21,183 bases of DNA, from the NCBI GenBank assembly GCA_032718475.1, contig JAUCBJ010002014.1:1-21183 (forward strand), read 5' to 3'. The stretch is from Nemertoderma westbladi (lineage: Eukaryota; Xenacoelomorpha; Nemertodermatida; Nemertodermatidae). Below are positions 1-7,576 of this stretch, in pieces; position 1 is the first letter of the stretch, and every line of letters starts with the position of its first letter. The translations under genes and the position numbers were made by a program. The notes beneath the pieces are model-generated. The model searched no databases and was not told the origin of the DNA. It saw only the letters and a list, made by a program, of their open reading frames with translations.

Positions 1-865
1 ATAAAACAATAATAGCGATGATAGCGATGATACATTTAGTGATATAATAAAACAATAATAGCGATGATACATTTAGTGATATAATAAAACAATAATAGCG
101 ATGATACATTTAGTGATATAATAAAACAATAATAGCGATGATACATTTAGTGATATAATAAAACAATAATAGCGATGATACATTTAGTGATATAATAAAA
201 CAATAATAGCGATGATACATTTAGTGATATAATAAAACAATAATAGCGATGATACATTTAGTGATATAATAAAACAATAATAGCGATGATACATTTAGTG
301 ATATAATAAAACAATAATAGCGATGATACATTTAGTGATATAATAAAACAATAATAGCGATGATACATTTAGTGATATAATAAAACAATAATAGCGATGA
401 TACATTTAGTGATATAATAAAACAATAATAGCGATGATACATTTAGTGATATAATAAAACAATAATAGCGATGATACATTTAGTGATATAATAAAACAAT
501 AATAGCGATGATACATTTAGTGATATAATAAAACAATAATAGCGATGATACATTTAGTGATATAATAAAACAATAATAGCGATGATACATTTAGTGATAT
601 AATAAAACAATAATAGCGATGAAACATTTAGTGATATAATAAAACAATAATAGCGATGATACATTTAGTGATACAATAAAACAATAATAGCGATGATACA
701 TTTAGTGATATAATAAAACAATAATAGCGATGATACATTTAGTGATATAATAAAACAATAATAGCGATGATACATTTAGTGATATAATAAAACAATAATA
801 GCGATGATACATTTAGTGATACAATAAAACAATAATAGCGATGATACATTTAGTGATATAATAAA
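1..865. repeat. 37-bp minisatellite, about 23 units, running off the left edge
   Basis: A 37-bp unit containing AATAATAGCGATGATACATT followed by TAGTGATATAATAAAAC is repeated head to tail. The word TACATTT recurs from 31 to 845 at exact 37-bp steps (22 steps), so there is no net indel. Variation is slight: TACATTT becomes AACATTT near 622, and TATAATA becomes TACAATA near 672 and 820. The first visible unit carries an extra 9-bp ATAGCGATG duplication. All frames are rich in stops, so it is not coding. The left boundary lies outside the window. Confidence 0.97.
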
Positions 866-1400
866 TTATTAAAGAAATGAAAACTTCTGATATGTTTTTT
901 TCCTAACATTTTTTTTCATTTATTTGACGAATGGTCTTATTTCACCAGGAAAGACTCATTTGGTATGGAGTTATGATATAACACTACATGCAATTTCAGT
1001 AACAAAAGCTCAAAACATCAGTTGTCAATATTATTAAATTGTATAGGCCTAACTGCTCAATAAAATTCGTATAACAACAAAATACTTTGTTGTGTTTACA
1101 GTAGTGTTATAATAGTAGGTGTAATAAGTACATACATACCTCAGGTTGCGATTTACAGTATTACATTATTATTATATTTACAGTAAGTATTACAGTAGGT
1201 TGGATGATGTAATTATATTCCCTCAGTTACTCTATGTTCTACAGCATTACAATTTAATTCACAAAGGAAACTTGATGCTGTTTTCAATTAATTAAATTTG
1301 AAAGGTGATAATTTCATGTGCGTCGCGTTGATAGTATTATAATAACTGAAGCAATATAATAGAAGCTGCTTCTTAAAGAAATTGTTTGGAAAGAATATGA
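866..1400. other. AT-rich stretch without a recognisable gene
   Basis: No open frame of note, tRNA-like fold or repeat family was recognised here. The sequence is AT-rich with short ATTACAGTA-like words around 1150-1200. It separates the 37-bp array from the 3' end of RT copy 1. Confidence 0.6.
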
Positions 1401-2535
1401 CTACTACTAGGATCGGCATGCTGCATTGCAGATGCATTTTTAAGAATGCTGTGCCGGCTTATCGACAAAATTGCACCGCCACAACTCCCTATCACCCATG
1501 ACATTTGCTAGATCATCCGCATTTTCAAGGCCAGTGTCCTTTAAGATGCGTCTCAAGAAAGTCATGGGCTGTCCACCATGCTTATTCACTCCATGAGGCT
1601 GCTAAAGTACAAGATTATGCACTGGCTGGTCCTCACGGCGAAAGCAATGTCCTGCAAAGCGGAGGCGATTTTGTTCTAGTGTCAAGCTTGGGGGAACCAA
1701 TGAGACACCTCCAATGTTATATAGTGTCTGGTTGGAGATGTGTGCATTGTACTTGACACAATGAACCCGGCGTAGCATTCTTGTGAATGTGCCATCCAGA
1801 GATTTGGTGTCCTCAGCAGTTAGAGCCCAGCATGGACTCTCATAGAGGAGTACTGGAACTACTGCTGCTCTAAATAATCGAACCTTTAGTTTCCGATTAA
1901 TTCTCGGAGACTTCCAAATCCTGGAAAGCCTATTCAAGGCTGCCCATGCCTTTCCCTTACGTATTCGAAGGTCCTGACCTGACTTCCGGATCCATGATCC
2001 CAGGTAACAGAAGTCATCCACATGCTCAAGCATACCATCTTTTGAGCTTATGCTCATCCGATCAGAGACTTGCTGAGGACTTTCAAAGTTAACTGTCAAA
2101 ATTTTGGTCTTTCTGGAGTTATTAAAAAGACCAACACTAGAGGCAGCATGTTCTAATGAGCTGAGGAGCCGTTGGGCTCCCTCTAGTGATTCTGAGTGTA
2201 CTCCTAAGTCATCAGCAAAGTCTAGATCAGTTAGGTACTTGGTAGGATTTCCTCGACTTTTGGAGCCAGTAGGTGGAGTTATCATCACCCCATCATCATT
2301 ATGATGATCTAAGGACATGCGTAGAACATAGTCAACCACAATAATGAACAAGAATGGTGCAAGTGTGTCTCCTTGGAGGACGCCCCATAACACTTCAAAT
2401 GGTTCTGTGTCACCGTCAACAGTAGACACAAATGTTGTCGAACCATCGTATACTGATCTGATTGCTGCAATAATTTCATCAGGAATCCCATATAATGAAA
2501 GTATGCTGAACATACGATATGACGAATATTCGGCA
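1401..2535 (-). mobile_element. Non-LTR retrotransposon copy 1, 5'-truncated
   Basis: On the minus strand this is the 3' part of a LINE-type element. It starts inside the RT domain at 2535, runs through the C-terminal region to a stop at 1440-1442, and is followed by only about 30 bp of 3' UTR and a short TAG-repeat tail (plus-strand CTACTACTAG at 1401-1410). The 5' end is cut exactly at a G-tract (2536-2565). No clear target-site duplication was found. From 1411 to 1872 it matches copy 2 (16789-17250) with four substitutions and no indel, so the two insertions are young. The domain style resembles RTE/CR1-like lineages, but I cannot fix the clade. Confidence 0.93.
1440..2535 (-). pseudogene. 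Reverse transcriptase C-terminal half, one nonsense mutation
   Basis: The frame is open from 2535 to 1602. It shows RT motifs in order: an LYGIP helix near 2490, the GVLQGDTLAPFLF block (about 2390-2350), the catalytic FADD box (YADD family, near 2222), and a thumb and C-terminal region with YLGSWIRKSGQDLRIRKGKAW. The frame stops at TAG (plus-strand CTA 1602-1604), where copy 2 has TGG (Trp). Past it the same frame continues through a W/H/R-rich tail to the natural stop at 1440. A glycine in LLYGSPCW is Glu here (change at 1840). The endonuclease domain and the N-terminal RT motifs are absent because of truncation, so the copy cannot mobilise itself. Confidence 0.92.
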
Positions 2536-2565
2536 GGGGGGGGAGGGGGGGGGGGGGGGGGGGGG
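2536..2565. repeat. 30-nt G-tract with a single A
   Basis: All bases are G except A at 2544. It sits exactly at the 5' truncation point of RT copy 1. It could be a real homopolymer, a junction product of retrotransposition or an assembly artefact; the sequence cannot decide. Confidence 0.9.
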
Positions 2566-3240
2566 ACACTTCTAAATTTTTAAATGATAGGTAAAATTTA
2601 AAATTAAAAGAATATCAGAAACTAGCTATATATAAGATTATCAACTTTCTATAAAACGTTCTACAATCAAATACTATGTTCTAGGATTATTTGTAAAAAT
2701 AACAACTAGCTAGTTCATACATTATTTTCAACTTTTTGAAACAAGTTCTAGAGGTACTACTGTAGTCCACATCCCACCCCAAATTTTTATCTATTAGCTA
2801 GCTTTTGATAATTTCTTTTGTGTTTCATGTTTCAAAACATGTTAGTTATTTTATTGTAAAAAAATTAATGTTTCAGAACAAATATTTTTTGTTCTAGAAC
2901 ATTTTTTAGACAAAAGCCTGGTTAGAATTAAAAAGCATGGGGTTGTTCTAAAACGTGTTTAACATTCTTAAAATATTTTTTTTAATATTTTAACATTTTT
3001 AAAATTAATTTAAATTAGTTTCATAACTTCTGGATCTCCTTGATAGTAGTAGATTAATTTACTTGTTGCTGTTGTTTGTAGCTCACATACGGAACTCTAG
3101 CCTTTATTACTTATGAAATGTAACAACATGACATTTTCCAGAACGTTTTCTACGCTCAAAGTGGCAATTAATGTATAGGACTAGCTAGTATTTATAAAAG
3201 AGAATAATGTTGCCAGAGAATTACTAATACACTAATGCAA
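2566..3240. other. AT-rich DNA carrying CTAG-centred palindromic words
   Basis: No gene was recognised. The block contains TTCTAGAA (2892-2899, inside GTTCTAGAAC) and near versions (about 2671 and 2745), plus ACTAGCTAGT-type words (about 2619, 2705, 2791 and 3180). The same pair of words recurs at 3430-4000, and more weakly at 17330-17530 and 19930-19960, which suggests one AT-rich repeat family. A word CATACGGAACTCTAGCC near 3087 recurs in modified form near 4040. Confidence 0.6.
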
Positions 3241-3247
3241 AATACTA

Positions 3248-3400
3248 TTGATATACATTGTATATGATGGGGAGGTATCTGGGTTGAGCCCAAGTGAGGC
3301 TGAGGATCAGTTTAAATCTCACTTTGAGGCCTTACTTAATCCCAATACGAACGACAGTAAGGAGTTGCTTTTGGAGGTTTCTGTATTTAACACAAGGGGT
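3248..3400 (+). pseudogene. Decayed RT-element fragment (linker before RT)
   Basis: The frame reads an acidic segment with SPSEAEDQFKSHFEALLNP. This resembles the stretch between endonuclease and RT in CR1/RTE-like LINE proteins, where an 'F..HF..LLN' pattern is common. It is only about 50 codons long and loses resemblance after about 3400. Assignment rests on pattern memory alone. It lies on the same strand as the fragments at 4140 and 4949, but intervening sequence and the separate TSD of the 4949 copy argue that these are independent remnants. Confidence 0.5.
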
Positions 3401-3430
3401 ACATTGCATTGGTATCTTTGGGTGTTCTAA

Positions 3431-4130
3431 CGGCTTTTTCGGGAAATTGGATGTTGTTCTTGCCTACTATTTGGGTATATTTATCTAGCATTTTTATAAC
3501 ATAAATCATTGTTACCATGGCAACAATGTAGAGTTCTAGAACAAAATATAATTATTATACACAATTCTAGAACATTAATAAAATAAAAAGTATAATGTTC
3601 TAGAACATATAGCTAGTCATTTTTTAAATTTAAAATGGCTAGTAATAAAAAAAAACTACATTTTTATAACATAAATCATTGTTACCATGCTAAAAATGTA
3701 AACTGCTATAATATAATTTAATATCATTAATATCATTATTTCAGTTTAAACCTGAATTTTCAATGTTTTCACATTTATTTATAATTACAAAAAATACTAG
3801 CTAGTAAAAAAACATATCTACTAATATTCTAGAACACAATAAATCGCAGTATTTTTAGTTAGTATGTTGTAATGTTAGTATATAAGAAATCATGTTTTGA
3901 AAAATTACTAGCTAGTCGATTAGCTAATGTTCTAGATCACAATATTTTTTTGAGAAAAGTTGCAATGAAGTCAGTGGTATATTATTATGCGAAAAGTAGA
4001 TCATTTCATTAATTAATATCAAAATATCAAATGCGACTGCATACGGACGGAACTCTAGCCCTTTATTTAATATTATGCTTTAGTTTAATCTGTACACCCA
4101 GCCAGTTGGGTTTAAGTAAACTGATTACTT
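3431..4130. other. AT-rich repeat block with CTAG palindromes and an internal direct repeat
   Basis: No gene was recognised. Exact TTCTAGAA lies at 3534, 3565, 3598 and 3827, with ACTAGCTAGT-like words near 3608, 3797 and 3908. A direct repeat of about 41 bp, beginning CATTTTTATAACATAAATCA, is present at 3489-3529 and again at 3659-3700. Confidence 0.65.
3489..3700. repeat. Direct repeat pair of about 41 bp, 170 bp apart
   Basis: Copies at 3489-3529 and 3659-3700 are identical for 31 bases (through GTTACCATG) and then diverge slightly before AATGTA. This indicates a local duplication within the AT-rich block or two copies of a short repeat. Confidence 0.85.
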
Positions 4131-4139
4131 TATTTTAGT

Positions 4140-4330
4140 CTGAACGATCACTATGTAGTAACTACCGAGGTATTATCCATTTTGGATACACTCGCCAAAT
4201 TGAATGATATGTTGCTAATTGTCAGACTGTCAGACAGACATGCATTTAATAAATGTCATACAGGGGCTCAGAAGGGCCGTTCATGTGTTGAACAAATTTT
4301 AGTACTGTGGTTATTAGCTGATCTGGCTCT
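4140..4330 (+). pseudogene. Decayed N-terminal RT fragment, frameshifted
   Basis: Frame one at 4154-4177 reads CSNYRGII, the conserved 'NYRGI' start of the LINE RT domain. After a +1 shift near 4180 the next frame reads LDTLAKLNDMLL and then KGRSCVEQILVL, matching the 'GFRKGRST.EQI..LR' RT motif. The fragment is about 60 codons long, out of frame and cut off at about 4330, next to a GC-rich foldback element. It is a dead remnant. Confidence 0.72.
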
Positions 4331-4343
4331 GTCCATAAAGGCC

Positions 4344-4582
4344 ATGATACACCACAGGAGCGGCGAGCGGCAGCGGCGGGCGGCCGCAGCGAGCGGCCGA
4401 TGTGAGCGGCGACTTTTACTATGATACACTATAGGAGCGGCGAGCGGCAGCAGCCATTTGTGGTGTATCATCACCCATAGAAAATAATGTGTTCTATTTT
4501 TAAAAACTGGCCGCTTGCCGCGGCTGCTTGCCGCGGCCGCTCGCCGCTGCCGCTCGCCGCTGCCGTTCGCCGCTCCTGTGGT
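4344..4582. mobile_element. GC-rich foldback element (GAGCGGCGAGCGGCAGC family)
   Basis: A GC-rich island lies within AT-rich DNA. A perfect 13-bp inverted pair, ATGATACACCACA (4344-4356) and TGTGGTGTATCAT (4459-4471), bounds an inner part. A longer outer pair has ACCACAGGAGCGGCGAGCGG at 4351 and its near reverse complement ending at 4582. The left terminus recurs as a direct copy near 4423 (ATGATACACTATAGGAGCGG). This looks like nested or compound copies of a small non-autonomous terminal-inverted-repeat element. No transposase and no flanking target duplication were seen. Confidence 0.75.
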
Positions 4583-4586
4583 CTCT

Positions 4587-4609
4587 AGTTTTTCCTTAAA
4601 GGAAAAACT
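4587..4609. repeat. Perfect 11-bp palindrome
   Basis: AGTTTTTCCTT (4587-4597) and AAGGAAAAACT (4599-4609) are exact reverse complements around a single A. It lies just outside the GC-rich foldback element. Its function is unknown. Confidence 0.85.
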
Positions 4610-4933
4610 TTTTGTGTTGCTCGTTTTTGCCTTCTCGAAGGCCTAGGCCTACGATGATGTACGTCGAGGAATAATCTGTTTAACCAGGTTGTGGTCGCGT
4701 TATGTTATTGGCTTTACATACAGCATACCAATGTACCTCCAGTATTTTTAAGTCAACAATCATGGTCAGACAAGGTGCACCCGCATCATGTTTATTATTT
4801 TGTGTTTATATGAACCAGTTTTACACTAATACGTGGTGCTGTTGCTAGTGCCCGCTTTCTGGGGGCACTACAATTGTTACGGGGTTATCCCTATATGCAC
4901 TTCGGAGATCGAAATACCAATATATCGCCTTAT
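4610..4933. other. Unassigned sequence
   Basis: No coding frame, RNA gene or repeat was recognised. The stretch separates the foldback element from the target-site duplication of the RT element at 4949. Confidence 0.5.
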
Positions 4934-5515
4934 TAGTCGATAGCTAAAGAACGGATCATGGATAGAGAGTAGCAAAAAGGACATCGAAGTTAGGAAAGCA
5001 AAGGCTTTGGTAGCTCTATCAAAAATGGATACCATCTGGAAATCAGATCTCTCCGGGCACCTGAAGACTAAGTTCTTTCGAACCACAGTGGAAAGTGTAT
5101 TTTTATACGGGGGTGAGACCTGGACACTGATTAAATCACTTGAACAACGAATTGATGGTTGCTACACAATACTACTAAGGGCAGCCCTAAACATCAGCTG
5201 GAAACAACACAGAACAAACGCCGAGCTTTATGGTACAATACCACCTGTATCAACCACCCTCCGTGAACGCATATTAAGATTCATTCGGCACTACTGCTGG
5301 CGAAGTAAATACCAGATCTACTTTTCTGTCAACCAACTCAAGATAAGCGTAGTCGTGGACGACCGGCCATGACATATATAGATCAACTTGAAAGGGATAC
5401 CGAACTTGGGTGAAACGAAATTGCGACAACTATGGAGAATCGGGAAGCCTAGAAGGATCTCATTTCCACTGCCCGATTTCGCTCGACCTAGTAGTAGTAG
5501 TAGTCGATAGCCAAA
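4934..5515 (+). mobile_element. Second type of non-LTR retrotransposon, 5'-truncated, with target-site duplication
   Basis: Flanks TAGTCGATAGCTAAA (4934-4948) and TAGTCGATAGCCAAA (5501-5515) match at 14 of 15 bases, a clear target-site duplication. Between them is the 3' end of a LINE-type element (4949-5500) ending in a TAG microsatellite (CCTAGTAGTAGTAGTAG, 5488 onward). The 3'-tail type matches the minus-strand RT copies, although the proteins differ. The 5' truncation falls within the thumb/C-terminal region (GSWIE). This is a textbook target-primed, 5'-truncated insertion. Confidence 0.9.
4951..5480 (+). pseudogene. LINE RT C-terminal region, frameshifted
   Basis: The frame from 4951 reads GSWIESSKKDIEVRKAKAL, then KMDTIWKSDLS and FLYGGETWTLI, the standard tail of LINE RT proteins ('YGSETWTL'). 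It continues to a stop at 5370-5372. A frameshift near 5355-5370 moves the rest (GRPAMTYIDQLERDTELG) into another frame, with further stops before the TAG tail. The RT catalytic core is missing. It is a dead fragment. Confidence 0.88.
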
Positions 5516-5889
5516 TTACGGGATTAATTATCACCCCGAGTTTGTTACCTACAAAGAAAGGTCAGGTTAATAAACATTAACCAATCATATTACAGTAAAT
5601 GTATGTAGAAAATAACAATAAATGTACCAATAATATGATTGAGAAAATTATATGTAAATTCATGATAGAATTCGGAAACGCAGAAAGGATGTCGATAACG
5701 AAAGATCCAGAGCTATTAGTGGGTTTTACTTATGTACAATGCGAAAGATTATAGAAGTATTGGGTGCCATGCTGGATCTATATCAACGTTATCTTCTAAA
5801 CATCGAGAACATCTGTGGACATAATATCTCTGCCGATATTAGAAGAACCGCAACCAGTAGAAATACTGAGTAGAAGTAGCCTAATAAAT
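5516..5889 (+). other. Kinase upstream region with two short ORFs
   Basis: No certain gene was found. An ATG frame at 5635-5754 gives 39 residues including KDPELLVGFTYVQCERL, and an overlapping ATG frame at 5739-5873 gives 44 residues including MLDLYQRYLLNIENICG. Both look more protein-like than random and could be upstream exons or a decayed N-terminal domain of the kinase, but I recognise no family and no convincing splice junction. The kinase frame itself is open back to 5800, after a TAA at 5797. The promoter could lie here, but no core element stands out. Confidence 0.4.
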
Positions 5890-7534
5890 ATGGAGCCAAT
5901 GAGAAAATGTGAAACTTCAGGGGTTCCTGAACCCATACCGGAGAAATTTTATAACTTAAGGTGCTTCCAAACCAAAAAATTTGAAATTACCGAATTTTTC
6001 AAAAAACATATCATCTAATGCACAAATTGACGTAGATTGAATTAAGGTCCCATGACCTGAATCTCTAGCAGTCAAAAGTTATATAAATTTTTCTGTGAAA
6101 TTTTTCAAGTCAGTCGTGATTTTTCAAATTTTGGCACACATTTTGAAATATTTTTGTTTCTTATTATATTTTCGAAATTTACCCACCTAGAACAGAATTG
6201 AATGTAGATTCCAAAAGTCGATAACAAATTACCGGAATCAACTCCAATCAAAACTTATAAACGTTAATCTGGGCACATATGCAAAATGCGTCTAAGGACT
6301 TTTGGGGCCATTTCGGATCATCGCATTTAATCACATTCGCCTATACAAAGAAAATTTGAAAAGTAACAGACCGCCTTGAAAAATTTCACAGAAAAATAGG
6401 CATAACTTTTGATTGCTTGAAACCTTGTCATGGGACCTTGATTTTTGGAATCTACGTCAAATTTTGCATTAGATGAGAAGTTTTATGAAAAATGCAGCAA
6501 TTTCAAATTTTTTGGTGTGCAACCACCTTTAATTAATTCTAATTAGTTCCATCGGCGAAGGAACCACATCAATTGTTTATAAAGTCCGCCACAAAATAAC
6601 AAATAAATTATATGCCTTAAAGACGATTCGTAAAATGAGACATGATGGTAAAGAATTCAAAAAATTGCTTAAAGAAAATCCTCTAATTGATGTAGGGAAG
6701 GCTGTGGAGACAGTGCTAGAAACAAATATGCAATATTTTGAGGATGAGATAAAGGCGTTATCATTGGTCCACCAGTGTCCATTTATTGTGCAACTGCATG
6801 AATCGTTCCAGGATCAAAAGCACTTATACTTGCTACTTAGTTTCGCTGAAGGAGGCGAATTGTATGATCAAATAGGCCTACATTTTAGAACGACAGGTCG
6901 ATTTCTAGACGAGATAAAAACCCAGTTCTATGCTGCAGAAATAGCTTGCGCTCTTGGTTTTTTGCATGAAAATGAAATTTTATATCGCGATTTAAAACCC
7001 GAGAATTGTTTTCTAGATGAGGAAGGTCACATAATGCTAGGCGATTTTGGTTTCACAAAAACTGGCATGAGTGGATCCGTTAGTACCAGAACCATTTGTG
7101 GTACCGAATTATTTATGTGTCCAGCTAGGGTTAAATGTGAGGATTACGGATTTGCAACGGATTGGTGGTCTCTCGGGGTTTTAATATTTGAAATGCGTTG
7201 CGGTAACCATCCTTTTAGTGACGTTCTCCGAAGAAATGAAAAACGCGCAGAACGGAAACAGCCACTTGAAATATTTGAGGCAATAATACATGAGGAACCG
7301 GCTATGGAATTCCTTCCAAGTAACACTAAAGAGGAAACCAAAGATATCATCCTTAAACTTTTGCACAAAACGGAGTCCCTTAGACTGGGCTATGGGGGCG
7401 ATTTTAACGAAGTTAGAAGTCATGCGTTCTTCAATGATATCGATTTCAATCGGCTTCGAGAAAAACAAATTAAGCCCCCGCGAATGATACATGCCCTCGC
7501 TGATGAAGCTAGTTGCAGTTTCGCTAATTTCTGA
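5890..7534 (+). CDS. AGC-family serine/threonine protein kinase, two exons (5890-5960 joined to 6547-7534)
   Basis: Predicted to transfer phosphate from ATP to Ser/Thr in proteins; the AGC subfamily is not resolved. Splicing AAG/GTGCTT at 5960/5961 to CTAATTAG/TTCC at 6546/6547 keeps frame and restores the glycine loop. The product is 352 residues from ATG 5890; the frame is open to 5800, so the start is uncertain. Seen in order: GEGTTS loop (27-32, third Gly replaced by Ser), YALK lysine K49, alpha-C Glu about 91, YRDLKPEN (D172, N177), DFG (190-192), activation threonine T206 in TICGT, DWWSLG (229-234), and an RLG..EV..H.FF end followed by IKPP. Oddities: about 23 extra residues between K49 and the alpha-C Glu, a basic insert at about 252-262, CPA instead of APE (215-217), and a very short C-tail that ends in FANF, an FxxF terminus as in PKA. 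All core catalytic residues are present, so it may be active. The stop lies about 40 bp before a 5-kb minisatellite. Confidence 0.9.
5960..6535. mobile_element. Foldback transposon-like element forming the kinase intron
   Basis: Arms of about 175-190 bp are inverted. Left 5960-6140 and right 6345-6535 share, in opposite orientation, ACCAAAAAATTTGAAATT, CATCTAATGCA, GACGTAGATT, AAGGTCCCATGAC, TCAAAAGTTAT and TTTTTCTGTGAAATTTTTCA. Termini are AGGTG(C/G)TT...CACCT, flanked by TTA on both sides, a possible 3-bp target duplication as in PIF/Harbinger-type elements. An internal segment (about 6200-6265) is a diverged direct copy of part of the left arm. The terminal AGGTG supplies the AG/GT splice donor of the kinase intron (5961-6546), and the acceptor lies 11 bp beyond the right end. 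There is no internal coding capacity, so it is non-autonomous. Confidence 0.85.
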
Positions 7535-7576
7535 CAATTTAATGCGAAATACAATTCCGAGCGATAGTCAATGGCG

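Noticed and set aside
2309-2569. Minus-strand frame with a proline run
   Set aside because: It is a shadow of RT copy 1 read out of frame through the G-tract.
3248-5500. One single plus-strand LINE interrupted by later insertions
   Set aside because: The 4949-5500 part has its own 15-bp target-site duplication, so it is an independent 5'-truncated insertion. The two earlier fragments may belong together, but this cannot be shown.
7181-7537. 118-codon minus-strand frame
   Set aside because: It is antisense to the kinase catalytic domain, with no family resemblance.
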